Shown here: positions 17,024-28,188 of the stretch, piece after piece | Numbering within the stretch: the stretch's first letter is position 1 | Layout: every line of letters begins with the position of its first letter | NCBI GenBank assembly: GCA_963806335.1 | Contig: CAWDXO010000003.1 | Span: 15,007-79,006 of the forward strand | DNA: 64,000 nt | Source of the DNA: Palsa-504 sp963806335 | Lineage (GTDB): Bacteria > Actinomycetota > Actinomycetes > Streptosporangiales > Streptosporangiaceae | Direction: 5' to 3' | Program-made: the position numbers and the translations under genes | Notes under the pieces: generated by a model | The model's database searches: none | What the model was told of the DNA's origin: nothing | Seen by the model: the letters and a program-made list of their open reading frames with translations, nothing else

Positions 17024-17069
17024 CTAGCCCTGATCTGACTAGCCCTGATCTGACTAGCCCTGATCTGAC
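17015..17069 (+). repeat. 15-bp tandem repeat across the response-regulator stop codon
   Basis: The unit ctgatctgactagcc occurs three times exactly (17015-17029, 17030-17044, 17045-17059) and then partially to 17069. The first copy contains the last two codons and the TGA stop of the response regulator, so the repeat has multiplied the gene's own 3' end. Every copy carries an in-frame TGA. Confidence 0.9.
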
Positions 17070-17075
17070 CGGCTC

Positions 17076-17109
17076 ATGGCCGGGCTCAGGTCGTGCTGAG
17101 CCCGGCCAT
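17076..17109. terminator. Bidirectional terminator hairpin
   Basis: A perfect 14-bp stem (atggccgggctcag at 17076-17089 and its complement at 17096-17109) with a 6-base loop, between two convergent genes. No U-run follows on the plus strand beyond tccctcctc, which is usual in high-GC actinobacteria. Confidence 0.85.
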
Positions 17110-17150
17110 TCCCTCCTCGTCTACTCTGGCCATCTCCTGCCAGGAACCGG

Positions 17151-18638
17151 TCATAGCAGGGTGGTGACCGCCTTGACCTCGGTGTAGTTGTTCAGGACCT
17201 CGTGGCCCATCTCGCGGCCCCAGCCGGACTGCTTGTAGCCGCCGAACGGCAGCGCCGCGTCGAACACGTTGTAGCAGTTGACGTACACGCTGCCCGCCTT
17301 GATCTTCTTCGCCAGTGCGTGCGCCTTGGAGATGTCGCGGGTCCAGATCCCGGCCCCGAGGCCGAACGGGCTGTCATTGGCCTTGGCCGCGAGGTCGTCC
17401 AGGTCACTGAACGGCTCGGCGACGACGACTGGCCCGAAGATCTCCTCCTTCACCACCTTCATGTCGCCGTGCGTGTTGATCAGCACCGTCGGCTCGATGA
17501 AGAAGCCGCGGTCACCGAACGTGCCGCCACCGGCCAGTGCGGTGGCTCCCTCTGCCTTGCCGGATTCCAGGAAGCTGTTGACCCGCTTGAACTGCTCCTC
17601 CGACACCATCGGGCCCATCTGGGTACCCGCTTCCATGCCGGAGCCCAGTTTGATCGACTTCGCGATCTCCGCGACGCCGCCGACCACGTCGTCGAAGCGG
17701 TTCTGGTGCACGAACAGCCGCGAACCGGCCACGCAGCACTGGCCATGGTTGAAGAAGATGGCGTTCGCCGAACCCTCGACCGCGGCGTCCTCTGCGTCCT
17801 CGAAGACGATGTTCGGGCTCTTGCCGCCGAGTTCCAGGCTCACCTTCTTCAGGTTGCCCGCGGCCGCGTGCACGATGAGCTTGCCTACGTCGGTTGACCC
17901 GGTGAACGCCACCTTGTCGACGTCAGGATGGGCGGCAAGCGCGCTGCCGGCCGTCTCGCCGAAGCCCGTCACGACATTCACCACGCCGTCGGGCAGCCCG
18001 GCCTCGGCCATCAGCTCAGCCAGCCGCAGTGCGGTCAGCGAGGTCTGCTCGGCCGGCTTGAGCACCACGGTGCACCCGGTCGCGAGCGCGGGGGCGAGCT
18101 TCCACGCGGCCATCAGCAGCGGGAAGTTCCACGGAATGATCTGCCCGACCACGCCGACGGGCTCCCGCAGCGTGTAGCAGTGGAAGTTCGCGCCCGGCAT
18201 GTAGGGCACCGAGATGTTGATCGTGTTGCCCTCGATCTTGGTGGCCCAGCCGGCCATGTACTGGAACATGTCCGCCGACAGGGACACGTCCGCGACCTTC
18301 GCGACGGCATACGGCTTGCCGTTGTCGAGTGACTCGAGCTGGGCAAGCTCGTCGAGGTGCTCGTAGATTAGGTCACCGATCTTCCAGATGAGGCGTCCGC
18401 GTTCGGACGGCGTCATCTTGCTCCATGGGCCGTCGTCGAAGGCCGAGCGCGCGGCCCGGACCGCCCGGTTGATGTCCTCGGCGCCGCCCTCGGCGATGCG
18501 CGCCAGGGTCTCGCCCGTCGCCGGGTTCGGGGTCTCGAACGTCTTGCCCGACGCGGCGTCTGCCCATTGCCCATTGATGAACAACTGGCGCGGCGTTGCG
18601 ACGAAGGCCTCGGTGTTCTTGTCCAGAGTTACCGTCAT
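17151..18638 (-). CDS. NAD(P)-dependent aldehyde dehydrogenase
   Basis: A 495-residue class 1/2-type aldehyde dehydrogenase that oxidises an aldehyde to the acid. IPWNFPLLMAAWKLAPAL and KPAEQT form the cofactor site, the general base Glu is in LELGGKSPN, and the nucleophile is Cys302 in NHGQCCVAGSRL. PFGGYKQSGWGRE closes the active site. ATG 18638 has an AAGGAG site. It is divergent from acsA across a 300-bp promoter region, and the GAF and two-component regulators lie just downstream. This supports alcohol to acetaldehyde to acetate to acetyl-CoA, with the alcohol dehydrogenase at 25.9-27.2 kb. Confidence 0.95.
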   Translation of the reverse strand: MTVTLDKNTEAFVATPRQLFINGQWADAASGKTFETPNPATGETLARIAEGGAEDINRAVRAARSAFDDGPWSKMTPSERGRLIWKIGDLIYEHLDELAQLESLDNGKPYAVAKVADVSLSADMFQYMAGWATKIEGNTINISVPYMPGANFHCYTLREPVGVVGQIIPWNFPLLMAAWKLAPALATGCTVVLKPAEQTSLTALRLAELMAEAGLPDGVVNVVTGFGETAGSALAAHPDVDKVAFTGSTDVGKLIVHAAAGNLKKVSLELGGKSPNIVFEDAEDAAVEGSANAIFFNHGQCCVAGSRLFVHQNRFDDVVGGVAEIAKSIKLGSGMEAGTQMGPMVSEEQFKRVNSFLESGKAEGATALAGGGTFGDRGFFIEPTVLINTHGDMKVVKEEIFGPVVVAEPFSDLDDLAAKANDSPFGLGAGIWTRDISKAHALAKKIKAGSVYVNCYNVFDAALPFGGYKQSGWGREMGHEVLNNYTEVKAVTTLL

Positions 18639-18937
18639 TGGAATTTATCTCCTTGCCTTAGAAGGTAGAGGCAGTCAATGCCCAGCGCGGCTCGTGGGTG
18701 CTTCCTGGCCACGATCCGGCCGGGAGACGGCGCCCCAGGCCAGTACTCACCATGAGACGGCAAAATGACCGGTAAGGGGAATGCCGGCGAGCTTAAACCG
18801 CCTGTCTGGCATCGACATACCGGCCGATTGGCTAGGTGGGAACTGGCCGGACGTCGGCGGCGTTCGCGACCTGCGGAGAGTGCCGCGCGCGGCCTTGTTT
18901 CGCGGAGACTAGGAGGCAGGTCACAGAAGGAGCGCAA

Positions 18938-20916
<1,979 letters not shown>

Positions 20917-20920
<4 letters not shown>

Positions 20921-21570
20921 CTGCCACCGACTCAGCCGCGCCCCCCGAGGGGGTCGCCCAGGACATCGAGGCGCCCGTCGCCGAGCAGGCGGCCGTCGGG
21001 CCGCTGACCGGCGACCCGGCCATCATCGGCGTCCCCACGTTCGTGGTGGGATCCTTGATGCTCGGCCTGGTCCTCATCAACTACGCTCCCGCCGCAGGCG
21101 GGGCGCTGCCGATCATCATCCTGGCCACGGGCATCGGGCAGCTCCTCGCCACGGTATGGAGCGCGGCGCTGGGCCAGTCGGCCGTGGCGGCGGTCTTCGC
21201 CGTCTTCGGTGGTTTCTGGCTTAGCTACGCCGCCCTGCTGATCGGGCTGACGCACGGCTGGTGGGGGGTAACTCCGGCCGCCACCGTCCACACCGTGGCC
21301 GCCTTCCTGATCAGCTGGATCGTCATCATCGCGGTCCTGACCGCGGCCAGCCTGCGCCTGCCGGCGGCCTTCACGCTGATCTTCGTGCTGGTGGAACTGG
21401 CCCTGATCCTGGACCTGGCGGGCACCGTGAACGGCTCGCCGGGCTTGTCCAAGGCAGCCGGCATCGTCGTCTTCGCGTTCGCCGCGGTCGGAGCCTACGT
21501 CTTCGCCGGGTCGCTCAGCGTGGCCACTGGCGGCCGGCCCTTCCCGCTGGGCCGTCCGGTCATGGCCTGA
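20917..21570 (+). CDS. satP: GPR1/FUN34/YaaH-family acetate/succinate transporter
   Basis: A 217-residue membrane protein with six hydrophobic segments. The family signature near the first helix appears as DPAIIGVPTFVVGS (usually NPAPLGL), and VFGGFWLSYAALL matches the conserved FGG-type stretch in the middle. These proteins carry acetate or succinate, and coupling with acsA by a 4-bp overlap supports acetate uptake or retention. The first 35 residues are acidic and cytoplasmic. A strong hairpin follows the stop. Confidence 0.85.
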
Positions 21571-21579
21571 CCAGGCTGC

Positions 21580-21617
21580 GGAAACGGTCGGCGCGTCACG
21601 GCACGCCGGCCGTTTCC
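21580..21617. terminator. Terminator of the acsA-satP unit
   Basis: Arms ggaaacggtcggcg (21580-21593) and cgccggccgtttcc (21604-21617) pair over 14 positions with one G-T wobble and a 10-base loop, 10 bp after the transporter stop. Flanking caggc and gcctg can extend the stem. Confidence 0.8.
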
Positions 21618-21676
21618 GTCTGCCTGGATAGCACCCGGTCCGGATAGGACAGGCCATTGCGGGGAACGGTGCTGAT

Positions 21677-23026
21677 GTGAGCGCCACGATGACGACCGGG
21701 ATACGCCGCGGGGATGGCGCGGCGGGCCGCAGGCTGAGGCGACGCGTGGGCGCCGCCGCCGTAATGGCGCTGGGCCTGCTGACGGCGGCGTGCACCGGCA
21801 GCGGACACAGCACGAGCCAGGTAAGTCCCGCGGCCAACGCTAAGACCAGGCCCGCGACGCCCCGACCCGCGACAGCCGCCCCCAAGGTGACGATAACGCC
21901 CGCGAACGGCGCCGCCGACGCCGACCCGTCCGCTGGCATCACCGTCACGGCGACCGGCGGCACGCTGAAAAACGTCACCGTGCGTACCTCCGGCGATGCG
22001 GTATCCGGGGATCTGCGCCAGGGCGGCAAGGTCTGGCACAGCCAGTGGGCGCTTGACGTCTCGCAGGCCTACACGGTGACGGCGGTGGCGTCCCGGAGCG
22101 GCGGCGGCACCGTCACCACGACGAGCACCTTCCGCACGCTGACGCCGGGCCGCACGTTCACGACCGAGATCCTCGAGGGATCCAACCAGGCCTACGGCGT
22201 AGGAATGCCGATCATCTTGTACTTCAGCGAGCCGATCACCGACAAGGCCGCGGTCGAGCGGGCCCTGCAGATCACGACGTCGAAGCCGGTCGTCGGCGCG
22301 TGGTACTGGGATGAACCCTGCAACATGGCCGTCACCTGCGCCTACTTCCGGCCGCGTGATTACTGGCCGCCCGGCACCACGGTGAGCTTCACCGGGCACC
22401 TGAACGGGGTCCAGGCCGCGCCGGGCATGTACGGCTACCACACCCTGACCCAGACCTTCGACATCGGCCCGTCGGTGGTGGCGGTGGGGAACACCGCGAC
22501 GCACCGCACGCAGATCTACTACAACGGCAAGCTCCGCTACGACTGGCCGATCAGCTCCGGCAGGCCGGGCGACGATACTCCCGACGGGAGCTACCTGACC
22601 ATCGAGAAGGCCAACCCGGTGCAGATGACCGGCCCGGGATACAGCCTGTCGGTGCCGTGGTCGGTGCGGTTCACCTTCAGCGGGGATTACTACCACGACG
22701 CGTACTGGTCAGTGGGGCAGCAGGGTTTCGAGAACGTCAGCCACGGCTGCGTCAACCTGTCGCCCGCCGACGCCGAAACGTACTACAACCTGGCCGTGCC
22801 CGGTGACCCCATCACGATCATGGGCAGCCCCAAGGGCGGCACCTGGGACAACGGCTGGACCGAGTGGTTCCTCAGCTGGCCCCAGTACCTGCAGGGCAGC
22901 GCGCTGCATGAGGCCGTACAGGCCGGGCCGGGCGGCAGCACGTTCGTCGACCCCTCGACGCTGCCCGCCTCGACCGCGACCGCGCCGCTGCAGACCGCTC
23001 CGGCCGGCAACGCAGCCGCACGCTAG
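21677..23026 (+). CDS. L,D-transpeptidase lipoprotein
   Basis: A 449-residue exported enzyme that cross-links peptidoglycan by 3-3 bonds. The N-terminus is basic, then hydrophobic, and ends in the lipobox LLTAAC, so it is a lipoprotein. Two Ig-like domains follow (about 65-275), as in mycobacterial LdtMt2-type enzymes. The YkuD catalytic domain (about 280-405) has the nucleophile motif SHGCVNLS, with a His upstream (GDYYHDAYW). The C-terminal tail has a Trp-rich WTEWFLSW segment. The GTG at 21677 is used; an in-frame ATG at 21689 is possible. Not evidently linked to its neighbours. Confidence 0.9.
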   Translation: MSATMTTGIRRGDGAAGRRLRRRVGAAAVMALGLLTAACTGSGHSTSQVSPAANAKTRPATPRPATAAPKVTITPANGAADADPSAGITVTATGGTLKNVTVRTSGDAVSGDLRQGGKVWHSQWALDVSQAYTVTAVASRSGGGTVTTTSTFRTLTPGRTFTTEILEGSNQAYGVGMPIILYFSEPITDKAAVERALQITTSKPVVGAWYWDEPCNMAVTCAYFRPRDYWPPGTTVSFTGHLNGVQAAPGMYGYHTLTQTFDIGPSVVAVGNTATHRTQIYYNGKLRYDWPISSGRPGDDTPDGSYLTIEKANPVQMTGPGYSLSVPWSVRFTFSGDYYHDAYWSVGQQGFENVSHGCVNLSPADAETYYNLAVPGDPITIMGSPKGGTWDNGWTEWFLSWPQYLQGSALHEAVQAGPGGSTFVDPSTLPASTATAPLQTAPAGNAAAR

Positions 23027-23061
23027 GCTAGGGCGGCTACGGTCGGCCCGCGGGCGCCCGG

Positions 23062-24585
23062 TCAGCGTCCGGCCAGCCTGGCTACGATGTCCTCGGTCGC
23101 GCGGTCCAGCCCGTCGAGGTCCCGGACCACGTCCACGCGATCGCACAGTTCCGCGTATCGCGGCAGATCGCAGCGGCCCAGCCGCCAGACGTTCCGCCTC
23201 TCCGGCGTCAGCCAGATGAGCTGCTTGCAGCGTCTGGCGATCTCCTCGAAGACTCCCATGTTGGCGTCGTGGCCGTTGCCGCGACCGTCGCCGAGGATCA
23301 CCACCGTGGTCCGCCGGGTCACCAGCTCAGGGAAGTCCGCACCGAATCGCCCGAACGCGGCACCGTAGTCGGAGTCGGCGTCGACGTCGAGCACGTCGCC
23401 GCCGAAGATCGCCTCCAGCGCGCGCTCCACCGGATGTTCGGCGAACAGGTCGGTGACCTCCACTATGTCGGCCACGAACGCGAACGTGCGCACCTGGCCG
23501 AACAGCCGCTGCAGGCCATGCACCAAGTACAGGGTGAAGCGCGCCGTGTGGCGGACCGACAGGCTCACGTCGGCGAGGACGACGAGGCGGGGCTTATCTT
23601 CCTTGCGCGCCACCGTCACCGGCCGGAACGGGATCCCGTCGAAGCGCATGTTGGTGCGCATGGTGCGACCCGGGTCGACGCGGCCCCGGCCAGCGACCAT
23701 GCGCCGGTGCGTCAGGGCTCCGGGCATGGTCTTGGCCAGCCGGCGCAGGGTCTCCTCGAGCTGGCGACGTTCGGCCTCGCCGACCGCGGGCGTGCGGACG
23801 TTCAAGGATCCGGGCCGCTCCGGCGACTCGATGGCCCGGCGGTCCATGGCGGCCAGGGCCTCCAGGTGGCGCTTGAGCAGCTCGCTTAGGTTCGCGATCT
23901 CGCCGCCTGCCCCTCGCGCCAGGGCCGCGACCGCGTCCGCCGTTACGTCGGCATCCGGATCGCCGAGCCAGTCGAGCAGGGCCTGCTCCTCGGCCACCGT
24001 CAGGCCGGCGTCGAGCCGGGTCCCCGGGCTGTTCTGCAGCTTGCCCGGCAGGCCCCCGCCGTGCAGCCGGGACGTATCGAGCTGGACGCGAGGGCCGGAG
24101 GAGGCCAGACGGCCACGCTCCTTGGACAGCACGATCTCGTCCGTCATCGACGCCAGGTCGATCTTGTTGGCCTCCTGGTGCAGGTTGTAGGCCGCCGCCA
24201 GATCCTGCTGGCGGAAGAACTCGCGGATGTCGGCCGGCTTGCCGTGCGAATGACCCTGCTGGGGAGTCTGCGAGGCCTCCGGCGAAATCGTGTACGACTC
24301 CGCGGTGCCGGTGTCGGCCAGGTCGTCGTGAGCGTGGCTATGGCCCTGCTGCTCAGCGGCCGCGACCGGTTCGAGCCGGAAGTAGCGGTCGAAGAGCTCG
24401 TCGAACAGCTCCTCGTCGCGCCGGTCCTTGACGAGCGCCACCCGCAGCACGCACCGCAGGGTCTCGCGATCGGCCAGGGCGCCGTGGGTGGCCGCGGCGC
24501 GCATGGCGTCGAGCGCCTCGGTCACCGACACGCGGACCCCGTGCAGGCGCAGGAGCCGCACGAACCGGTGCAGGCTCTTTTCCAT
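23062..24585 (-). CDS. CoxE-like VWA-domain protein with His-rich segments
   Basis: A 507-residue protein. The C-terminal half (about 325-500) is a von Willebrand A domain with MIDAS motif DVSLS and a later VVILGDGRGNG segment, as in CoxE-type partners of MoxR ATPases. The N-terminal part holds two His-rich stretches, QQGHSHAHDD and QQGHSHGK (about residues 79-118), suggestive of metal binding. It sits 18 bp behind the MoxR ATPase, which follows the alcohol dehydrogenase. MoxR/VWA pairs assemble or insert metals into dehydrogenases (CoxD/CoxE for CO dehydrogenase). Here the likely client is the neighbouring metal-dependent alcohol dehydrogenase, by inference from position. Confidence 0.85.
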   Translation of the reverse strand: MEKSLHRFVRLLRLHGVRVSVTEALDAMRAAATHGALADRETLRCVLRVALVKDRRDEELFDELFDRYFRLEPVAAAEQQGHSHAHDDLADTGTAESYTISPEASQTPQQGHSHGKPADIREFFRQQDLAAAYNLHQEANKIDLASMTDEIVLSKERGRLASSGPRVQLDTSRLHGGGLPGKLQNSPGTRLDAGLTVAEEQALLDWLGDPDADVTADAVAALARGAGGEIANLSELLKRHLEALAAMDRRAIESPERPGSLNVRTPAVGEAERRQLEETLRRLAKTMPGALTHRRMVAGRGRVDPGRTMRTNMRFDGIPFRPVTVARKEDKPRLVVLADVSLSVRHTARFTLYLVHGLQRLFGQVRTFAFVADIVEVTDLFAEHPVERALEAIFGGDVLDVDADSDYGAAFGRFGADFPELVTRRTTVVILGDGRGNGHDANMGVFEEIARRCKQLIWLTPERRNVWRLGRCDLPRYAELCDRVDVVRDLDGLDRATEDIVARLAGR

Positions 24586-24603
24586 TCTTTGGCTCGCTCG
24601 AGG

Positions 24604-25809
24604 CTACAGCGGCCGGCGGCGGGCGAGGCCCTTGGCGAACGAGCGGCTGCCCTGGCTGGCGGGCACGACGCGGACCCCGGAAGCGACCGAGGCGGCCGGT
24701 GTGGGAGCCCCGTAGTAACGCTCGTCGTGGCGCCCGGGCTGGTCTTTGGCCGCTCGTTCGGCCCTCGCATCGGCGTCCTGACCGGCACCAGCGTCCGGTC
24801 CCTGACCGTCATCGTGCCGGTGTTCAGCGTTGTGCTCGTGACCGTGGTCATGGTCGTGCGGGTGGTCGCGACCGGGCTCGTCGGCTAGGGCGGCATTCGG
24901 GTCGACCAGGGACGGCAGCGCATCCAGCGCGCGCCGGACGTCGCGCGAGTACTTGACCACCACCGAGATGGTGTCGGCGAGGACGGCCGGGGCGATTTCC
25001 TCAACTCCCAGCACCGCCAGCGTGCGGGCCCAGTCCACGGTCTCCGAGATGCTAGGCGCCTTGCGAAGGTCTAGCCCGCGCAGCCCGCGGACGATCTGGA
25101 CGAGGTGCTCGGCGGCCGCGTCGGGCAGGCCCGTTTTCTTGCTCCGCAGGATCTCGAGCTCGCGCTCGGCGCTCGGATAGTCCAGAAACAGGTGCAGGCA
25201 GCGGCGCTTGAGCGCGGCGGACAGGTCGCGCGTGTTATTCGAGGTGAGGATGACGCACGGCGGGTGGCGGGCCAGGAACGTGCCTATCTCCGGCACCGAT
25301 ACCTGGTACTCGGCGAGCATTTCGAGGAAGACCGCCTCCAGGGCCTCGTCCGCGCGGTCGACCTCGTCGATCAGCAGGACCACGGGATCGGGCGAGCGGA
25401 TGGCTTCGAGCAGCGGGCGCGGGGCGAGGAAGCGCTCGGAGAAGAAGGCGCTCTCCTGCTGTGCGATCCGCTCGATCGCGGTGTGCAGGTCGGGGGTGTC
25501 GCCGAGCAGCTGGCCGATCTTCTCCCGCAGGATCTGGGTGTACAGGAGCTGCTTACCGTAGTCCCACTCGTACAGAGCCTTGGTGTCGTCCTGGCCCTCA
25601 TAGCACTGCAGCCTGAGCAGCCGGCGCCCGGTGACTGCGGCGATGGCCTTGGCCAGCTCGGTCTTGCCGACTCCGGCGGGCCCCTCGACCAGCAGCGGCT
25701 TGTCCAGGCGGCTCTGCACGAATACCGCCGTTGACAGCTGCCGGTCGGCGATGTACCCGTGGCCGGCCAGCGCGCCGGTGACGTCATCGACGGTCTCGAA
25801 GTACGGCAT
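24604..25809 (-). CDS. MoxR-family AAA+ ATPase with His-rich C-terminal segment
   Basis: A 401-residue AAA+ ATPase. Walker A is GPAGVGKTE, Walker B is VLLIDEVDRAD, sensor 1 is ILTSNNTRDL and the Arg-finger region is LKRRCLHL, all typical of MoxR/CoxD. After the ATPase core (to about residue 300) comes a His/Asp-rich stretch (about 308-330, DHPHDHDHGHEH) not expected in MoxR proteins. ATG 25809 has GGAGGA; an in-frame upstream start at 25896 would run into the preceding gene. It acts with the downstream VWA protein, probably as a maturation machine for the dehydrogenase. A hairpin separates it from that gene. Confidence 0.88.
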   Translation of the reverse strand: MPYFETVDDVTGALAGHGYIADRQLSTAVFVQSRLDKPLLVEGPAGVGKTELAKAIAAVTGRRLLRLQCYEGQDDTKALYEWDYGKQLLYTQILREKIGQLLGDTPDLHTAIERIAQQESAFFSERFLAPRPLLEAIRSPDPVVLLIDEVDRADEALEAVFLEMLAEYQVSVPEIGTFLARHPPCVILTSNNTRDLSAALKRRCLHLFLDYPSAERELEILRSKKTGLPDAAAEHLVQIVRGLRGLDLRKAPSISETVDWARTLAVLGVEEIAPAVLADTISVVVKYSRDVRRALDALPSLVDPNAALADEPGRDHPHDHDHGHEHNAEHRHDDGQGPDAGAGQDADARAERAAKDQPGRHDERYYGAPTPAASVASGVRVVPASQGSRSFAKGLARRRPL

Positions 25810-25832
25810 TCGTCCTCCAGGTGGGGCCCAAT

Positions 25833-25864
25833 GGTAAGCCCGGTGCGGCAGCACCGGGCCTACC
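25833..25864 (-). promoter_or_regulatory. Intercistronic hairpin after the alcohol dehydrogenase gene
   Basis: Stem gcccggtgc / gcaccgggc (25838-25846 with 25851-25859, loop ggca), extendable by ggta/tacc with one mismatch to 25833-25864. It lies in the 70-bp gap between the dehydrogenase stop and the MoxR start. No U-run follows on the minus strand, so it may stabilise the upstream mRNA or attenuate read-through rather than terminate fully. Confidence 0.65.
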
Positions 25865-25879
25865 ACCTGAGGCAGGATC

Positions 25880-27172
25880 TCAGCTGAGGAGGTCATCCAG
25901 GTCGCCGTTCATGCAGTGCTCGACCACCGGGCGGACGGTCTCGAACGTGCACTCCTTGGCGTTGCCCGGCGTGCAGGCGTCGCCGAGGACGTGGTTGGTG
26001 ATCCGGTCGATGTCCTCGGCGTCCCCGCGGACCACCGGCGAGTTCTCGTAGAACTTGGTCGGGCCCTTGCCGAGCCGGTTCTTGGAGTAGGTGTCCTGCG
26101 TCACGTCGGTGAACTTCTCCGCCACGCCGACGTCACGGAGCAGCCGGATGGCCGCAGCCAGGGCGGCCTCGGCCGCCTGGACGTCGGTCATGCCGTGTGT
26201 GTCCACGCCCATCACCGCGGCGATCTCGGCGAAGCGCTTGTAGGCCACCGGCATGTTGAACGCCCAGACCCGGGGCAGCGCGATCGCGTTGTTCAGGCCG
26301 TGGTGGAGGTCGTAGAAGGCGCTTATGGCGTGCGAGATGGAGTGGATGATGCCCAGCCCGCCGGAGTTGAACGCCTGCGCCGCGATGTACTGCGCGTACA
26401 TCATGCCCTCGCGGCCGGGCAGATCCTGCGGGTTCCAGGTCGCCTGGCGCAGGTTCTCGGCGGTGAGCTTGATCGCGTACAGCGCGTTGCCCAGCGACGG
26501 GGGGAAGTTCAGCCGGGAGACGTACGGCTCGCTGGCGTGCGCGAGCACGTCGAAGCCGCACTGCGCCGTGTAGTCGACCGGGCAGTCGTAGTACAGGGTC
26601 GGGTCGTCGACCGCGAGGGTGGCCACGGCCGCGTCATCGAAGGCCACGTACTTGTGCGGCTGGTTCGGGTCGGTCGTCGTGTCGGTGATGACGTAGGCCC
26701 AGGAGGTCTCAGACCCGGTGCCTGCCGTCGTGGAAACCGCGATGTGCGGCGGGTTCTTGGGGTTCTCGCTCTTGTTGAACCCCTCGAACTCATTCACGCT
26801 GCGGCCGTCGTGGGCCACCGAGATCCGGGCGCCCTTGCAGGCGTCGTGGCTCGATCCGCCGCCGATCGAGATGAAGCTGTCGCACTTGTTTTCCTGGTAG
26901 AGCGCGACCGCGTCCATGACGTTGTAATCCTTGGGATTGGATTCGACCTTGTCGTAAACGACGACTTCGAGCCCGTGATAGCGGAGCGAGCCGACGATTT
27001 TCGGCACGGTCTCGCTGCCGCGCAGGCCCGACGTCATGACGAGCACCCGGTTGAAGCCTAGTTTTTTGGCCTCAGGCCCGAGGAGTTCCCATGCGCCAGG
27101 TCCCAGCATAGCCCGGGGGAATGGATGAAACTCTTTGATAGGAAATGGTTTGAGCAGTTCTTCTACTTGCAT
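25880..27172 (-). CDS. mno: NDMA-dependent methanol/alcohol dehydrogenase (mycofactocin-associated)
   Basis: A 430-residue iron-type (group III) alcohol dehydrogenase family protein. SIGGGSSHDACKG is the nucleotide-binding glycine motif. The metal site is the Asp and His of GFDVLAHASEPY plus the His residues of IIHSISHAISAFYDLHHG. Sequence and context match the actinobacterial enzymes that oxidise methanol and other alcohols with a tightly bound NAD, are assayed with the artificial acceptor NDMA, and depend on mycofactocin in vivo. The real alcohol is not fixed by sequence. ATG 27172 has AAAGG about 7 bp upstream. mftM lies upstream on the same strand and MoxR/VWA genes downstream. Confidence 0.9.
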   Translation of the reverse strand: MQVEELLKPFPIKEFHPFPRAMLGPGAWELLGPEAKKLGFNRVLVMTSGLRGSETVPKIVGSLRYHGLEVVVYDKVESNPKDYNVMDAVALYQENKCDSFISIGGGSSHDACKGARISVAHDGRSVNEFEGFNKSENPKNPPHIAVSTTAGTGSETSWAYVITDTTTDPNQPHKYVAFDDAAVATLAVDDPTLYYDCPVDYTAQCGFDVLAHASEPYVSRLNFPPSLGNALYAIKLTAENLRQATWNPQDLPGREGMMYAQYIAAQAFNSGGLGIIHSISHAISAFYDLHHGLNNAIALPRVWAFNMPVAYKRFAEIAAVMGVDTHGMTDVQAAEAALAAAIRLLRDVGVAEKFTDVTQDTYSKNRLGKGPTKFYENSPVVRGDAEDIDRITNHVLGDACTPGNAKECTFETVRPVVEHCMNGDLDDLLS

Positions 27173-27305
27173 GTCTTGCCTTTCTGGCGGGCCGAGCTTG
27201 GCGCTATGACGTCACCCTGGGGACAGTTCGCACATTAAGGCGTGGTGGCCAGCGGGGGAATATCTCAGCCGATAAACCGGGCGCCTGGCCGGCCAGAACC
27301 GTCGA

Positions 27306-28115
27306 TTAGGACAGTGGCTGCCTAGCCAATCGGGCAGTGTGCCGGTCCAGTACCAGCCACCCGCCGTCGGCGGCGTACACGGCCTGCGACCAGCCCGGGG
27401 CCTCTGAGTCGACACCGAGGCCGGCCAGCCGGGGCAGGTCGAAGGCCTGGACGTGCCCGAAGGTGGGGTCCGGCGCCTCTTCCAGGGGCACGGCGACCAC
27501 CACCCGGTGCCGGGCGACGCGGCGCAACTGCGCGAGGGCCCGGGCGGACACCTCGGCCGGGAGATGCTCTAGGACGTGGACCGCCAGGACCGTGTCTACC
27601 GACTCATCGGAGACCGGCAGGGCCAGCAGGTCAGCTGCGGCGAAGCGGGCCGGGCTGCGCTGTGCGCGGGAGATGCGGCCGGCCAGTGCGACAGCCGAAG
27701 GGACGAGGTCAGTGCCCAGGATCCGCAGTCGCGGGTTCCGGTCGGCGGCCAGCAGCGGGAGGAAGCCGAAGCAGCACCCGACGTCCAGGACGGTCGTGCC
27801 GCGGATCAGCGACAGGGCGCGGGAGTAGATGCGGGCGAACGTGGCGACGCTGTCCGTCCCGCCGGGATCAGGGCGGCGCAGGCGCCGCATGGTGTTGCGG
27901 TAAAAGGCCGTCCAGGCCTGCCCCGGGTCGCGATGGGTCGCCAGGACCGTATCGACGAAGAGCCGCTCGAACGCCGACCCGTCCGGCACCATCCCAAGCG
28001 GCACGAGCTCGGCCGCGATGTGATCGGCCAGGGTGTTGCTTACCCCGGCGCGACCAAACCGCGGCCGGACGCATCCATCCCGGATAAGAAAATGCGGCGT
28101 TTCTATTGTGGGCAT
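27306..28115 (-). CDS. mftM: Mycofactocin oligosaccharide methyltransferase
   Basis: A 269-residue SAM-dependent methyltransferase. The SAM motif I is VLDVGCCFGFLPLL (about residues 110-122), motif II is ILGTDLVPSAV, and an HVLEHLP motif follows. The N-terminal 90 residues (MPTIETPHFLIRDG... FERLFVDTVLATHRDP) match the family that methylates the glucose chain of mycofactocin. Position immediately upstream of, and divergent from, mftA supports this strongly. A generic methyltransferase is the alternative. The 145-bp gap to mftA probably holds promoters for both directions. Confidence 0.85.
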   Translation of the reverse strand: MPTIETPHFLIRDGCVRPRFGRAGVSNTLADHIAAELVPLGMVPDGSAFERLFVDTVLATHRDPGQAWTAFYRNTMRRLRRPDPGGTDSVATFARIYSRALSLIRGTTVLDVGCCFGFLPLLAADRNPRLRILGTDLVPSAVALAGRISRAQRSPARFAAADLLALPVSDESVDTVLAVHVLEHLPAEVSARALAQLRRVARHRVVVAVPLEEAPDPTFGHVQAFDLPRLAGLGVDSEAPGWSQAVYAADGGWLVLDRHTARLARQPLS

Positions 28116-28188
28116 GCCATCAGGATCGCGGCCGTCCGCGGCTTAGGTACCTGCCCGTTTGGCCAGGGATCACTGCCCGGTCAGGGAG

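Noticed and set aside
23062..25809. CO dehydrogenase maturation genes coxDE
   Set aside because: No CO dehydrogenase subunits are nearby; the only metalloenzyme next to the pair is the alcohol dehydrogenase.
27208..27215. TGACGTCA palindrome upstream of the alcohol dehydrogenase as an operator
   Set aside because: The same 8-mer occurs at 2422-2429; about one or two copies are expected by chance in this length.
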